Positions 27,761 to 37,843 of a DNA stretch of 64,000 nucleotides are shown in pieces. Positions within the stretch are counted from its first letter, which is position 1. Every line of letters starts with the position of its first letter. Origin of the DNA: Bifidobacterium sp. ESL0745. Lineage in GTDB: Bacteria > Actinomycetota > Actinomycetes > Actinomycetales > Bifidobacteriaceae. Under the pieces are notes generated by a model. The model was given only the letters and a program-made list of their open reading frames with translations, was not told the DNA's origin and made no database searches. Made by a program: the position numbers and the translations under genes. The stretch is from assembly GCF_029433335.1 (NCBI RefSeq), contig NZ_JAQTHX010000001.1, positions 620,001 to 684,000 on the forward strand, written 5' to 3'.

Positions 27761-28897
27761 ATGAGCACATACACGGTGGCGGTGGCGGGTGCCAGCGGAT
27801 ACGCCGGAGGCGAGATGCTGCGGATACTGGCAGCGCATCCCGCATTCGAAGTCACGACGGTCACAGGGGATTCGTCGGCGGGTGACAGGCTCGGCAAGCA
27901 CATGCCCCATATTCCGGCGCTGAAAGACATGGTCATCGAACCGACAAGCCCTGAAGTTCTCAACGGCCACGACGTCATCGTTCTCGCGTTGCCGCATGGG
28001 GTGTCGGGGGCGTTGGCGCAAAAGCTCAATGCCAAACACGCCATCGTCGACTTGGGTGCTGACCATCGTCTGGAATCAGGCGAGGCGTGGTCGCAATACT
28101 ATGGCGGGAACTTCTTTGAACCTTGGGTCTACGGCATGCCGGAATTGATCGTCGGCAAGGACGATGAAGGTCATTACCGCCATCAGCGTCAACAATTGCC
28201 GGATGCGCCGTTCATCGCCGGACCGGGCTGCAATGTCACGGCGGTGACATTGGCTTTCCAGCCCGCATTGGCCGAGGGATTGGTGCAGACCGATGACATC
28301 GTCGCCGATCTTGCGGTGGGCTATTCCGGGGCCGGCAAAAACCTCAAACGCACCAATCTGCTGGCCGCAGAGGCACTTGGTTCCGCGACGCCGTATTCGG
28401 TGGGGGGTACACATCGGCATATTCCCGAGATCGTGCAGAATCTCACTCATGCGGCTTCCACGAATCTCAATGATGCCAATACGGCGAGCGATGATTCGGC
28501 TTCTGCCGATGGCGGTACCTCCGGTATCAACGTCGCGTTCACCCCGATACTCGTGCCGATGGCACGTGGAATTCTCGCTGTCGTCTCGGCCAGGCTCAGC
28601 GACAAAGGCGAGGCGATGAGCGACGAGCAAATTCGCCAGATTTGGAACAACGCCTATCAGGGCGAGGAATTCATCGAATTGCTCGATCCGGGCGAAATGC
28701 CGGCGACGGCGAATGTGTTGGGAAGCAACGAGGCGCAGGTGCAGATTGCCGTCGACCGAAACGCAAAGCGGCTCTACGGCTTTGCCGCCATTGACAACCT
28801 CAATCGCGGAACGGCCGGGCAGGCGGTGCAATCGCTGAACATCGCGCTCGGTCTTCCCGAAGACCAAGGACTGACAACGATAGGAGTGGCGCCATGA
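27761..28897 (+). CDS. argC: N-acetyl-gamma-glutamyl-phosphate reductase
   Basis: The 378-aa NADPH-dependent enzyme performs the third step of arginine synthesis. The nucleotide-binding GASGYAGGEMLR is at the N-terminus, and the catalytic cysteine is C157 in AGPGCNVTA. Further family signatures are YSGAGKN, HRHIPEI and TPILVPMARGI. A short Asn/Asp/Ser-rich insertion (~230–252) separates the last two. ATG 27761 is used because AGAAAGGTG lies 6 nt upstream; ATG 27728 and 27755 are in frame but lack one. It overlaps argJ by 4 nt (ATGA), so the two are translationally coupled. Confidence 0.96.
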   Translation: MSTYTVAVAGASGYAGGEMLRILAAHPAFEVTTVTGDSSAGDRLGKHMPHIPALKDMVIEPTSPEVLNGHDVIVLALPHGVSGALAQKLNAKHAIVDLGADHRLESGEAWSQYYGGNFFEPWVYGMPELIVGKDDEGHYRHQRQQLPDAPFIAGPGCNVTAVTLAFQPALAEGLVQTDDIVADLAVGYSGAGKNLKRTNLLAAEALGSATPYSVGGTHRHIPEIVQNLTHAASTNLNDANTASDDSASADGGTSGINVAFTPILVPMARGILAVVSARLSDKGEAMSDEQIRQIWNNAYQGEEFIELLDPGEMPATANVLGSNEAQVQIAVDRNAKRLYGFAAIDNLNRGTAGQAVQSLNIALGLPEDQGLTTIGVAP

Positions 28898-30075
28898 GCG
28901 TGACATTTGCAAAGGGCTTTTCGGCTGCCGGCGTCAATGCCGATATTTCGTCGAACAAGGCAAAAAGTGATTTGGCGTTGGTCGTCAACAATGGACCGCT
29001 TGATGCCGCTGCCGGCGTGTTCACCTCGAACCGTTTCTGCGCCGCTCCGGTGCAATGGTCACGCAAGGCCGTTTCCGATGGACATATCAAGGCCGTCGTC
29101 CTCAATTCGGGCGGTGCCAACGCCTGCACCGGGGAAGCAGGGCTGAAACAGAGCGAGGCCACCGCACTCAAGGTTGCTGAAGTCATTGGCGGTGAACAAA
29201 ATGTCGCAGTAGGTGACATCGCCGTATGCTCGACCGGATTGATCGGAGAATTGCTGCCTTTGGATAAGGTGTTGGCCGGGGTCAGCAAGGCATACGAAAT
29301 CTTAAGCGATGGTATTGAGGCCGGTGTCGACGCGGCGACGGCCATCATGACCACCGATACGAAGCCGAAAACCGTCAAATTGGAAGGCAGCGGCTACCGG
29401 GTGGGTGGTATGGTCAAAGGCTCGGGAATGATCGCACCCCAGCTGGCGACGATGCTGTGTGTCATCACCACTGATGCCGCCGTCGACGCAGCGCAATTGC
29501 AGACGGTGTTGGCCGGTGCCGCCGACAAATCGTTCAACCGCATCGACGTGGATGGCTGCATGTCCACCAACGATACGGTGTTGCTGCTCGCTTCGGGCGC
29601 TTCCGGGGTCGCTCCCGATCCCGACGAATTCGCGGATCTGATCCATCAGGCCTGCGCCAGCCTTGCCAGGCAGATCGTCGGCGACGGCGAAGGTTCCAGC
29701 CACGATATCAAGGTGACGGTAAGCGGGGCGCAAAGTGAGGATGCCGCGCTGGCCTGTGCCCGTGCGGTCGCCGGTTCGAACCTCCTGAAATGCGCCATTT
29801 ATGGCAACGACCCCAACTGGGGGCGTATCGTCAGTTCCCTCGGGACGGTGCCTGTTGGTGTTGCCGCTTACGATTCGCAGGCGGTCACCGTCGACATCAA
29901 CGGCGTACGCGTCTGCGAGCATGGCGGTGCCGGCGTGGACAGGTCTCAGGTCAAAATGGACGCACGTCAAGTCGATATCGATATCGACCTCAACAACGGG
30001 GCCGAAAACGCAACGGTTTGGACCGACGATCTGACCCACGAATACGTGCACATCAACGCTGATTATGAATCCTGA
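28894..30075 (+). CDS. argJ: Bifunctional ornithine acetyltransferase/N-acetylglutamate synthase
   Basis: The 393-aa ArgJ recycles the acetyl group from N-acetylornithine to glutamate. The proenzyme self-cleaves before a threonine, here Thr186 in AQ-LATMLC (the ATM-type junction), giving alpha and beta chains. VKGSGMIAP before the cleavage site and NGDPNWGRI-type sequence (YGNDPNWGRIV) are intact. No separate argA is present in the window, which fits the cyclic pathway. Start codon overlaps argC; AGGAG is 8–9 nt upstream. Confidence 0.96.
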   Translation: MSVTFAKGFSAAGVNADISSNKAKSDLALVVNNGPLDAAAGVFTSNRFCAAPVQWSRKAVSDGHIKAVVLNSGGANACTGEAGLKQSEATALKVAEVIGGEQNVAVGDIAVCSTGLIGELLPLDKVLAGVSKAYEILSDGIEAGVDAATAIMTTDTKPKTVKLEGSGYRVGGMVKGSGMIAPQLATMLCVITTDAAVDAAQLQTVLAGAADKSFNRIDVDGCMSTNDTVLLLASGASGVAPDPDEFADLIHQACASLARQIVGDGEGSSHDIKVTVSGAQSEDAALACARAVAGSNLLKCAIYGNDPNWGRIVSSLGTVPVGVAAYDSQAVTVDINGVRVCEHGGAGVDRSQVKMDARQVDIDIDLNNGAENATVWTDDLTHEYVHINADYES

Positions 30076-30145
30076 AACACTTGTTTCACGGACTTGGTCA
30101 CCGCCTTTCTCATATATTAATAATGAGTTATTTAGACTTGATGAC

Positions 30146-30172
30146 AATTCAAACAATTCGAATAATTCGAAC
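30146..30172 (+). repeat. Three tandem 9-mers upstream of argB
   Basis: AATTCAAAC, AATTCGAAT and AATTCGAAC lie end to end, ending directly at the AAGGAA ribosome site of argB. They contain nested TTCGAA palindromes. They could be slippage products, an operator, or a leader structure influencing argB translation. Confidence 0.6.
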
Positions 30173-30183
30173 AAGGAACGCAA

Positions 30184-31176
30184 ATGGCGACAAACGCAGC
30201 AGAACAATCTGAGCAGCCGGTTCATTCGGTCGGCAACGGTACGAAAGCGGACGAGGATACGTTCGATGTGCACAATGACCTGAAAGATGGACAGAAGGCA
30301 GAGGTGCTGATCGAGGCTCTGCCGTGGCTCGAGGAATTCGCCGGCCAACGTATCGTCGTCAAATACGGTGGCAACGCGATGATCGACGAGCATCTGAAGC
30401 GCTGCTTCGCCCAGGACGTGGTCTTTCTGCATCAGGTCGGTATGCATCCCATTGTCGTGCACGGGGGCGGGCCGCAGATCTCAAGCATGCTGGGCGACCT
30501 CGGCATCCATTCCGAATTCAAGGCAGGCCTGCGCGTTACGACGCCGGAGATCATGAAGGTGGTGCGCATGATCCTCACCGGTTCCGTCTCGCGTGAGCTG
30601 ATCGGGCTCATTAACGCGCACGGCCCGCACGCCGTGGGTCTCTCCGGCGAAGACGGGTCGCTGTTCGGGGCCAAACGGTATCGTCCGGTGATCGACGGGG
30701 TTGAAACCGATATCGGGTTGGTGGGCGAAGTCACCGAAGTCAATCCCTCGGCGGTGGAAAGCCTCATTGCGCAGGACAGGATTCCCGTGGTTTCCTCGAT
30801 TGCCCCCAATGCCGACGATCCGACGGAGGTCTTCAACGTCAATGCCGATTCCGCTGCGGCGGCGCTCGCCGTTGCGTTGCACGCGCGCAAGCTGGTGATT
30901 CTGACCGACGTGGACGGACTTTATGCCGATTGGCCCGATCGTAACTCGTTGATCAGTTCCATTGGCGTCGATCGGTTGCGCAAGGTGCTGCCGAGCCTGC
31001 AAAGCGGCATGGTCCCCAAGATGCGTGCCTGTGTGCGGGCGCTGGACGGCGGCGTGCCGCAGGCGCATATCATCGACGGACGCCAGCCTCATTCCATCCT
31101 GAACGAGGTGTTCACCAGCACGGGCATCGGCACCATGGTCGTACCAGGCGACGGCATGAGGCTTAGACGGAGCTGA
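30184..31176 (+). CDS. argB: Acetylglutamate kinase
   Basis: The 330-aa enzyme phosphorylates N-acetylglutamate, the usual feedback-controlled step. After a ~35-residue polar extension the amino-acid kinase fold begins with [11 protein letters not shown] (phosphate-binding Lys and GGNA), followed by [27 protein letters not shown], and [12 protein letters not shown]. The N-terminal extension before the kinase core is a feature of arginine-inhibited hexameric enzymes, so arginine feedback is plausible. The start at 30184 has AAGGAA 5 nt upstream. Confidence 0.96.
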   Translation: MATNAAEQSEQPVHSVGNGTKADEDTFDVHNDLKDGQKAEVLIEALPWLEEFAGQRIVVKYGGNAMIDEHLKRCFAQDVVFLHQVGMHPIVVHGGGPQISSMLGDLGIHSEFKAGLRVTTPEIMKVVRMILTGSVSRELIGLINAHGPHAVGLSGEDGSLFGAKRYRPVIDGVETDIGLVGEVTEVNPSAVESLIAQDRIPVVSSIAPNADDPTEVFNVNADSAAAALAVALHARKLVILTDVDGLYADWPDRNSLISSIGVDRLRKVLPSLQSGMVPKMRACVRALDGGVPQAHIIDGRQPHSILNEVFTSTGIGTMVVPGDGMRLRRS

Positions 31177-31238
31177 TAAAAATCGTTACGAAATGATAGT
31201 TGAAGAAACCAACAAGAACACAAGAAAGCGGAAGTCTT

Positions 31239-32531
31239 ATGAACGAGCAAGAACAGACAACGGCGATCGGTCCCAAAAGCCAGGAATGGATAGCCCGATA
31301 TGAACAGGTGCACACCCATGCTTTCGGCACCCCGCTGCGGGTGATGGATCACGGCAAGGGCATGCATGTCTGGGATGTGGACGGCAACGAATACCTGGAC
31401 TTCCTTGCGGGAATCGCCGTCAATTCGTTGGGCTATGCACATCCCAAATGGGTCAAGGCGGTAAGCGAACAGGCGGGGAAAGTCGCGCATATCAGCAATT
31501 ATTTCGCCTCTGTTCCGCAAATTAGACTGGCCGAAAAGCTGCTGGAGATTTCCGGGGCGCCTGAGGGCTCGCGCGTCTATTTCGGCAATTCCGGAGCCGA
31601 AGGCAATGAGGCCGCGATGAAAATGGCCAGACTTTATGGCAAGACGCTTCCAGGTGGAGACCCTGAGCAAGGCGGCGCCCCCGCACGAATCATCGCGCTG
31701 ACCCAAGGATTCCATGGCCGCACCATGGGTGCCTTGAGCGCCACTTGGAAGCTTTCCATCCGTGAGCCCTACAATCCGTTGCTTCCGGCGGTTCAATTCG
31801 TCGAAGCCGGTGATCTTGATGCCATGCAGGCGGCATTCGACCAAACCCGCAAGGGCGGTGTCGGTCCTGTGGCGGGCGTGATGCTCGAACTCATCCAGGG
31901 CGAGGCCGGTGTGCGTCCGCTCGATGCCGAATATGTCAAGGGCGTTCGCCGGATTTGCGACAACAACGATGCGTTGATGATCATCGACGAGGTGCAGACC
32001 GGCATCGGGCGCACCGGCAAATGGTTCGCCTTCCAGCGCGAGGATCTTTCCGGCGGCATCACCCCTGATATCATCACGTTCGCTAAAGGCGTTGCCGGCG
32101 GGTTCCCAATGGGTGGCATGATCGCGTTCGGCAAGCCGTTGGCATCCCTCTTTTCGCCAGGACTTCACGGATCCACGTTCGCTGGTGGCCCATTGGCTAC
32201 AACGGCCGGATTGACGACGTTGCAGACCATCGAAGAGGAAGGGCTGGTGGCCAATGCCGAATCGCGTGGCCGACAGCTGCGTGAGGCCATCACGGCCTGC
32301 GGCAATCCGCTGTTCGTTTCCGTGCGAGGACGCGGATTGCTCAATGCCATCCAACTTGCCCATCCCTGCTCGCATGCCGCGATGAACTGGGCATTGGATC
32401 ACGGGCTCATCGTCAATGCGGTCGCGCCTGATGCGCTTCGGCTTGCCCCGCCGCTGATTGTCGGCGCTGCAGACGTCGATCAGGCGGTTTCGATTCTCGC
32501 CGGAATCCCCGCCGATTTGTCTGACGACTGA
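31239..32531 (+). CDS. argD: Acetylornithine aminotransferase
   Basis: The 430-aa PLP enzyme interconverts N-acetylglutamate semialdehyde and N-acetylornithine. Class III aminotransferase marks are FGNSGAEGNEAA (phosphate loop), FHGRTMG, IIDEVQTGIGRTG, and the Schiff-base lysine in TFAKGVAGGFPMGG. ATG 31239 is preferred (GCGGAAG upstream, typical N-terminus); an in-frame TTG at 31200 would add 13 residues. It lies in the argC-to-argD block ahead of a separate AT-rich promoter region. Confidence 0.96.
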   Translation: MNEQEQTTAIGPKSQEWIARYEQVHTHAFGTPLRVMDHGKGMHVWDVDGNEYLDFLAGIAVNSLGYAHPKWVKAVSEQAGKVAHISNYFASVPQIRLAEKLLEISGAPEGSRVYFGNSGAEGNEAAMKMARLYGKTLPGGDPEQGGAPARIIALTQGFHGRTMGALSATWKLSIREPYNPLLPAVQFVEAGDLDAMQAAFDQTRKGGVGPVAGVMLELIQGEAGVRPLDAEYVKGVRRICDNNDALMIIDEVQTGIGRTGKWFAFQREDLSGGITPDIITFAKGVAGGFPMGGMIAFGKPLASLFSPGLHGSTFAGGPLATTAGLTTLQTIEEEGLVANAESRGRQLREAITACGNPLFVSVRGRGLLNAIQLAHPCSHAAMNWALDHGLIVNAVAPDALRLAPPLIVGAADVDQAVSILAGIPADLSDD

Positions 32532-32555
32532 AATTGGTTCCGACAAAGAGTATTC

Positions 32556-32645
32556 TATCTTGATAATTGTATAGCATATATACCAACATGTGGATAGAAT
32601 TCGAATAATTTTTTGTTTATGCGGTATATTTTATAAGGTCAAATC
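32556..32645 (+). promoter_or_regulatory. AT-rich promoter/operator region of argF-argR
   Basis: The stretch is strongly AT-rich, unlike its surroundings. It contains TTGATAATTG, AGCATATATACC and GAATTCGAATAATT, which resemble degenerate ARG boxes and promoter elements. A second transcription start for argF-argR under ArgR control is likely, but individual boxes cannot be fixed by eye. Confidence 0.4.
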
Positions 32646-32662
32646 AGTAAAAGGAGACGGTT

Positions 32663-33628
32663 ATGGCAGGTGCGCTACGGCATATGCTGCGCGACGACGA
32701 CGTAAGCCACGAGGAACAGAAGGAAATTCTCGAACTGGGTATGAAATTCTGGAAAAATCGCTACTACCATCGTCCTTTTGAAGGACCGCAGGGTGTTGCG
32801 GTCATTTTCGACAAACCCAGCACCCGTACCCGCTCCAGCTTCTCAGTGGGTGTCGCTGAACTTGGTGGTTACCCATTGGTCATCGACAAGTCCGGTTCTC
32901 AACTAGGCCGTGGCGAACCTGTCGAGGACACCGCCCGTGTCCTGACCCGCATGACCAGCGCCATCGTCTGGCGCACCTTCGGTCAGGATCGTGTGGAAAC
33001 GATGGCAAAATTTGCCACGGTACCCGTAGTCAACGCCTTGACCGACCAGTTCCATCCCTGCCAGATCCTCGCCGATTTCCTCACCATCGCGCAGCACCGC
33101 GGGGGAGTCGACGCTCTTGCCGGCCAGAAAATCGCCTATCTGGGCGATGCGGCCAACAACATGTCCAACTCTTATCTGTTGGGCGGTGCGACGGCGGGCA
33201 TGGACGTGTGTGTCAGTGGCCCCGAAGGGTTCCTTCCCGACAAGCAGATCGTCGCCGATGCCGAACGGATCGCTGCGCACAACGGTGGCTCGATTTTGGT
33301 GACCACCGACCCGCGTGAGGCCGTGGCCGATGCCGACTGCATCTTCACCGACACTTGGGTATCGATGGGTGAGGAAAGCGAATACGGTGTGCGGTCCAAG
33401 CCGTTTTGGGACTATCAGGTCAACGACGAGTTGATGAGACTCGCCAAACCCGACGCGCTCTTCCAGCATTGCCTGCCGGCCTATCGCGGCAAAGAGGTCA
33501 CCGCGTCGGTGATCGACGGGCCGCAATCGGTGGTGTGGGATGAGGCCGAAAATCGGCTGCACGCCCAGAAGGCCTTACTGACTTGGCTGATCGGTATGCA
33601 ACGAGACGACAAGGATCTGCTTCGATGA
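32663..33628 (+). CDS. argF: Ornithine carbamoyltransferase
   Basis: The 321-aa enzyme makes citrulline from ornithine and carbamoyl phosphate. The carbamoyl-phosphate loop PSTRTRSSF, the FHPCQ motif ([11 protein letters not shown]) and the ornithine-site [11 protein letters not shown] are all intact. The AAGGAG ribosome site is strong and well spaced. Its stop overlaps the argR start (ATGA), so repressor synthesis is coupled to argF translation. Confidence 0.96.
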   Translation: MAGALRHMLRDDDVSHEEQKEILELGMKFWKNRYYHRPFEGPQGVAVIFDKPSTRTRSSFSVGVAELGGYPLVIDKSGSQLGRGEPVEDTARVLTRMTSAIVWRTFGQDRVETMAKFATVPVVNALTDQFHPCQILADFLTIAQHRGGVDALAGQKIAYLGDAANNMSNSYLLGGATAGMDVCVSGPEGFLPDKQIVADAERIAAHNGGSILVTTDPREAVADADCIFTDTWVSMGEESEYGVRSKPFWDYQVNDELMRLAKPDALFQHCLPAYRGKEVTASVIDGPQSVVWDEAENRLHAQKALLTWLIGMQRDDKDLLR

Positions 33629-34254
33629 ACGATTCACAGGATAGCGATATTACAGGCACTGCCGATATGACAAACACAGTTGGTAATCGACATGATTCCG
33701 CCGATTCGGCCGGGATAATGAAAGAAGGGCAGGAGACGGAAACCAAACTCCAACATCCGACCAACAGAACCGCCCGTCTGAGCGTCATTGAGGAGCTGCT
33801 GACGAATTCGGTCGTTTCCTCACAAGGCCAGCTTCTCGACCTGCTTGCCGAACGCGGCATCGAGGTCACCCAGGCGACGTTGAGCCGCGATCTCGACGAG
33901 ATGAAAGCCGTGAAGACCAGACTCAAAAGCGGGGAAATGGCCTATACGCTGGGAGTGGAGCCGGAATTCGACGATGTCACTGCCGAGAAAATAGACCAGC
34001 AGCTTTCGCGTGGCCTTTCCGGTCTGATCACTTCTGCAGCGGCGGCGCGCAATCTGGTCATCGTGCACACCCCCTCTGGTGCGGCGCAATACATGGCCAG
34101 CGTCATTGACAAGCAACCCATTGACGGGATCCTGGGAACCGTCGCCGGCGACGACACGGTGCTGTTGGTGTGCAGCGACGATGACGCGGCCATCGGGCGT
34201 ATGCAATGGCTGCTCGACATCGTCTCGCGCGGACAGGGTACCTCCAGAAAATAA
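33625..34254 (+). CDS. argR: Arginine repressor ArgR
   Basis: The product has 209 aa. An unusually long polar N-terminal extension of about 48 residues precedes the winged-helix DNA-binding domain (RLSVIEELL, then [14 protein letters not shown] recognition region). The C-terminal oligomerisation and arginine-binding domain has [14 protein letters not shown] and [12 protein letters not shown]. Typical ArgR is ~150–170 aa. ATG 33625 overlaps the argF stop; a start further downstream (for example ATG 33718) cannot be excluded. The presumed targets are the AT-rich palindromes before argC and argG. Confidence 0.93.
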   Translation: MNDSQDSDITGTADMTNTVGNRHDSADSAGIMKEGQETETKLQHPTNRTARLSVIEELLTNSVVSSQGQLLDLLAERGIEVTQATLSRDLDEMKAVKTRLKSGEMAYTLGVEPEFDDVTAEKIDQQLSRGLSGLITSAAAARNLVIVHTPSGAAQYMASVIDKQPIDGILGTVAGDDTVLLVCSDDDAAIGRMQWLLDIVSRGQGTSRK

Positions 34255-34314
34255 CGGTAGAAAGTAGTGTTTTCAAGTTGCCGGTCTCGAAATTCGGACA
34301 CTTTGGTGATCTGA

Positions 34315-34358
34315 TTGAATATGTATACAGAAGAGTGTATATATTAGTGTATAAATTC
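34315..34358 (+). promoter_or_regulatory. argG promoter with overlapping ARG-box-like palindromes
   Basis: TTGAAT at 34315–34320 and TATATA at 34338–34343 are separated by 17 bp. The promoter is embedded in the AT-rich repeats GTATACA, GTGTATATATTAG and GTGTATAAATTC, which look like overlapping ArgR sites. argG thus appears to have its own arginine-controlled promoter. Confidence 0.6.
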
Positions 34359-34375
34359 TTGAAGAAAGGGTTGTC

Positions 34376-35614
34376 ATGAGCGATAAGAACCGCATCGTAC
34401 TGGCGTATTCCGGGGGTCTCGATACCTCTGTGGCCATTCCGTATCTGAAGGAGCGCACCGGCAAGGATGTCGTCGCTGTTTCCCTTGATGTCGGCCAGGG
34501 GGGCGAAAGCCTTGAGACCATCCGCCAGCGCGCGTTGGCTTGCGGCGCCGTCGAGGCGTATGTCGTCGACGCCCGCGAGGAGTTCGCCAAGGAATACTGC
34601 ATGCTGGCACTGAAGGCCAATGCCAAGTACGAAGGCGTCTATCCGCTGGTTTCCGCCATTTCACGTCCGTTGATTTCCAAGCACCTCGTCCGGGCCGCCC
34701 ATCAGTTCGGCGCGGACACCATCTCGCATGGCTGCACCGGCAAGGGCAATGATCAGGTCCGTTTCGAGGTCTCCATCGCCTCCATCGACCCGAACTTGAA
34801 GGCCATCAGCCCGATTCGTGACCTTTCGCTGACCCGTGACGTCGAGATCCAGTTCGCCAAGGACCATAAGCTGCCGATCACGCAGACCGAGAAGAGCCCG
34901 TATTCCATCGACCAGAACGTTTGGGGTCGTGCCATCGAGACCGGCTTCCTCGAGGATCCGTGGAACGGGCCGACCAAGGACTGCTATACCTACACCGACG
35001 ATCCGGCCTTCCCGCCGGTCGAGGATGAGGTTGTCATCGAATTCAAGCAGGGCGTTCCCGTCAAGATTGACGGCAAGGAAGTCACCCCGCTGCAGGCCAT
35101 CGAAGAGATGAACCGTCGCGCCGGAGCCCAGGGCATCGGCCGCATCGACCTGATCGAAGACCGTCTCGTCGGTATCAAGTCCCGCGAACTCTACGAAGCA
35201 CCGGGTGCCGTGGCGCTGATCGCCGCGCACGAGGAACTCGAGAACTGCTGCCTCGAACGCGAGCAGCACCGCATCAAGCGCGACATCGACAAGCGCTGGG
35301 CCGAGCTGGTCTACGACGCGCAATGGTTCTCGCCCGCGGTCCGCTCGCTGAACGCCTTCATCGAAGACACGCAGCGCTACGTTTCCGGCGAGATCCGCAT
35401 GGTCATGCACGGAGGCCGTGCCGTGGTCACCGGCCGTCGCAGCGATTCCTCGCTCTACGACTACAAGCTCGCCACCTACGATTCGGGCGACACCTACGAC
35501 CAGAATGCCTCCAACGGCTTCATCTCGATCTACGGCCTGCCCGACAAGGTCGCCGCTGCCCGCGACGTCAAGTTCGGCAACGGCATCGAGGTCCCGGACA
35601 ACTCCGTCGAATAG
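34376..35614 (+). CDS. argG: Argininosuccinate synthase
   Basis: The 412-aa ATP-dependent enzyme joins citrulline and aspartate. The N-type ATP pyrophosphatase loop AYSGGLDTS starts at residue ~10. [26 protein letters not shown] and [10 protein letters not shown] match the family. AGAAAGGG precedes the start by 6 nt. Element B immediately follows and separates it from argH. Confidence 0.97.
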   Translation: MSDKNRIVLAYSGGLDTSVAIPYLKERTGKDVVAVSLDVGQGGESLETIRQRALACGAVEAYVVDAREEFAKEYCMLALKANAKYEGVYPLVSAISRPLISKHLVRAAHQFGADTISHGCTGKGNDQVRFEVSIASIDPNLKAISPIRDLSLTRDVEIQFAKDHKLPITQTEKSPYSIDQNVWGRAIETGFLEDPWNGPTKDCYTYTDDPAFPPVEDEVVIEFKQGVPVKIDGKEVTPLQAIEEMNRRAGAQGIGRIDLIEDRLVGIKSRELYEAPGAVALIAAHEELENCCLEREQHRIKRDIDKRWAELVYDAQWFSPAVRSLNAFIEDTQRYVSGEIRMVMHGGRAVVTGRRSDSSLYDYKLATYDSGDTYDQNASNGFISIYGLPDKVAAARDVKFGNGIEVPDNSVE

Positions 35615-35677
35615 TTAGTTTTACTATATCGAAAACACTGTTTAACAATCCTCATTTTTCAGGTTATTAACTGTGGG

Positions 35678-35765
35678 GGAGGGATTGGGATATACAATGT
35701 CCGACACGCTCCAGGCCGCTCTGGCCAAGTCTTTACGGTCGGACATCGCATATCCCAATCCCTCC
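35678..35765. repeat. Small hairpin of element B
   Basis: A perfect 16-bp outer stem (35678–35693 with 35750–35765) encloses loops ACAATGT/CATCGC and ACGCTCC/TTACG identical to those of the small hairpin at 17.5 kb. The intervening 5-bp stem is CCGAC/GTCGG here against TCGGG/CCCGA there. The tip is GGCC-GCTCT-GGCC. Confidence 0.75.
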
Positions 35766-35821
35766 TTTGACTCATGTTGAGTAAATCTGAATTATGGGCA
35801 TTGGTTTTTACAGTCGTGATT

Positions 35822-35988
35822 GAGGTCCGGGGATATGCGTTGTTACGGCGTAAGACACGGCCGGCGAAATCAGAGATTTTGCCTTCGCGCTCAAGTATCG
35901 CGTTCACTGCGCCTACAGTAAGTCCACAGGACTTACTGCTTAACGGCACAGCCAGGAGCGTCCGGAACAACGTATATCCCCGGACCTC
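35822..35988. repeat. Large hairpin of element B (candidate structured RNA)
   Basis: A 23-bp outer stem with one G·T pair (35822–35844 with 35966–35988) encloses the internal hairpins GCGAAATC-AGA-GATTTTGC (35864–35882) and CAGTAAGTCC-ACA-GGACTTACTG (35916–35938), then CTTAACGGC. Against the large hairpin at 17.8 kb, the second inner stem has two full compensatory pair changes. Confidence 0.75.
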
Positions 35989-36042
35989 CGCACAGTTAGC
36001 TTTACTCAAAGACTAGTTTGTTGCAGAATGAAGGGAATGAGG

Positions 36043-37524
36043 ATGACGGAGCAGGATAATAAAGGGAATGAGCATTTGGCGCTGTGGGGCGGGCGGTTCA
36101 AGTCCGGGCCTTCGCCGGAGTTGGCGAGGCTTTCCAAGTCCACGCAGTTCGATTGGCGGCTTGCAGACGATGATATCGCCGGGTCCCGGGCTCATGCACG
36201 GGCGCTCGGCAAGGCGGGTTTGCTGACCGACGATGAACTTAAGCGTATGGAAGAGGCGCTGAACAAACTGCAGCAGATGGTGGATTCGGGCCAGTTCACG
36301 CCTGTCGAAGACGACGAGGACGAGGCCACGGCGCTGGAACGCGGATTGTTGGAAATCGCGGGAGACGAGCTCGGTGGCAAGCTGCGTGCCGGACGTTCCC
36401 GCAACGACCAGATCGCCTGCCTCATCCGCATGTGGCTGCGTCGCCATGCGCGCACGGTCGCCGGTTTGGTGCTCGGCGTGGTCGATGCGCTGATCGGGCA
36501 GGCGCAGAAGGCCGGGGAAGCGGTGATGCCGGGGCGTACGCACATGCAACATGCCCAGCCGGTGCTGCTCGCCCACCAGCTGATGGCCCATGTCTGGCCG
36601 CTGCTGCGCGATGTCGACAGATTATCGGATTGGGACAAGCGCATGGATGAAAGCCCATACGGTTCTGGCGCGCTGGCCGGCAATACGCTTGGTCTTGACC
36701 CTGAGGCCGTGGCGCATGAGCTCGGTTTCTCGCGCGTGACCGCCAATTCGATCGATGGCACAGCTAGCCGTGATTTGGTGGCCGAATTCTCGTTCATTGC
36801 CGCGATGATCGGCGTTGATCTGAGCAGGCTCTCCGAGGAAATCATCATCTGGAACACCCAGGAGTTCGCCTTCGTCCGTCTCGACGACGCCTATTCCACC
36901 GGCTCCTCGATTATGCCGCAGAAGAAGAACCCGGATATTGCCGAGTTGACGCGTGGCAAGTCCGGCCGTCTTATCGGCGACCTGACCGGCTTGATGGCCA
37001 CCCTTAAGGGGCTGCCGACCGCCTATGCACGCGATTTGCAGGAAGACAAGGAAGCCGTCTTCGATCAGATCGACACGCTGGAAACCCTGCTGCCCGCGTT
37101 CGCCGGCATGGTCCGCACCATGGTCTTCGACCTCGACCGGCTCAAGGCCCAGGCTCCGACCGGTTTCGCGCTGGCCACCGACATCGCCGAATGGCTGGTC
37201 AAGCAAGGCGTCCCGTTCCGCCATGCCCACGAGCTTTCGGGAGCCTGTGTGAAAATGGCGGAAGGCCGTGGCGTCGAATTGTGGGATTTGAGCGATGACG
37301 ATTTCGTCACAGTATTCAAAGATTTCCTTCCGGCGGATGTGGCCCCGCAAGTGCGTAAGGTGCTTTCCGTGGAAGGCTCTGTCGATCAGCGTGACGGCAA
37401 AGGCGGCACTGCGCCTGTACGTGTGCGTGAACAGATCGCTGAAGCCAGGCGTGCTGCCGATAAAGCGCGCCAATTCGCCGATTCCAGCAGTGATGGGCCA
37501 GCTTTTGTGGCTGAAAATAAGTAA
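36043..37524 (+). CDS. argH: Argininosuccinate lyase
   Basis: The 493-aa enzyme of the aspartase/fumarase superfamily releases arginine and fumarate. [14 protein letters not shown] is at the N-terminus, and the superfamily signature [12 protein letters not shown] is intact, with the catalytic Ser in that loop; the His pair sits in [13 protein letters not shown] 36043 is chosen because AAGGGA lies 6 nt upstream; ATGs at 36028 and 36037 are in frame. It is the last gene of the arginine cluster and is separated from argG by element B. Confidence 0.96.
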   Translation: MTEQDNKGNEHLALWGGRFKSGPSPELARLSKSTQFDWRLADDDIAGSRAHARALGKAGLLTDDELKRMEEALNKLQQMVDSGQFTPVEDDEDEATALERGLLEIAGDELGGKLRAGRSRNDQIACLIRMWLRRHARTVAGLVLGVVDALIGQAQKAGEAVMPGRTHMQHAQPVLLAHQLMAHVWPLLRDVDRLSDWDKRMDESPYGSGALAGNTLGLDPEAVAHELGFSRVTANSIDGTASRDLVAEFSFIAAMIGVDLSRLSEEIIIWNTQEFAFVRLDDAYSTGSSIMPQKKNPDIAELTRGKSGRLIGDLTGLMATLKGLPTAYARDLQEDKEAVFDQIDTLETLLPAFAGMVRTMVFDLDRLKAQAPTGFALATDIAEWLVKQGVPFRHAHELSGACVKMAEGRGVELWDLSDDDFVTVFKDFLPADVAPQVRKVLSVEGSVDQRDGKGGTAPVRVREQIAEARRAADKARQFADSSSDGPAFVAENK

Positions 37525-37843
37525 AATCCGTACCATTTGTCGCACGTCATATCGTTTTTCGAGTGTTATAGTTTGATGGCGATAATCGACACGGCGTAGG
37601 GATGCCATGCCGGATGCAATCGCGGACAGCAGGTCAAACCAGGGCTGTTGTCTGCGATTTTGTATCTCCGTTGCAAGGCAATATGGAATTCCGGCCGGGT
37701 CGCAAGACCTGGTTCGCGAAGATTCAGGCTGCCCTGCATTATCGGAAATTATTAACATATATCAAAAATCGTCATTCAAATACAAGCGGGAAAGCTTGTC
37801 CCTCTCGCCTGTTTATTGGTTTTCACGAAAGACAAATCTATTC
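37525..37843. other. Leader/intergenic region before the RhaT-like gene
   Basis: The frame of the downstream transporter stays open from 37607, but residues encoded before 37844 look non-homologous and polar. I treat it as leader. It contains a small hairpin CCGGGTC-GCAA-GACCTGG at 37695–37712 and an AT-rich run near 37745–37775 that may hold a promoter. Confidence 0.35.

Larger units (their letters stand above)
35667..35998. mobile_element. Paired hairpin element B (composite, between argG and argH)
   Basis: A ~330-bp unit with the same plan as element A: small hairpin left (35678–35765), 56-nt spacer, large hairpin right (35822–35988). The ends are inverted (TAACTGTG at 35668–35675 and CACAGTTA at 35991–35998). 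A near-direct repeat flanks the unit (GTTAGTTTTACT at 35614–35625, GTTAGCTTTACT at 35995–36006), which could be a target duplication or chance. There is no transposase gene. It fills nearly all of the argG–argH gap, so any readthrough transcript of the arg operon must carry it. Confidence 0.6.

Noticed and set aside
31089..32546. 485-codon minus-strand frame opposite argD
   Set aside because: Antisense to an intact aminotransferase gene within a collinear operon.
37607..37843. 79-residue N-terminal extension of the RhaT-like protein
   Set aside because: The extension is polar and Cys-containing without family resemblance; the transporter's typical N-terminus begins at ATG 37844.
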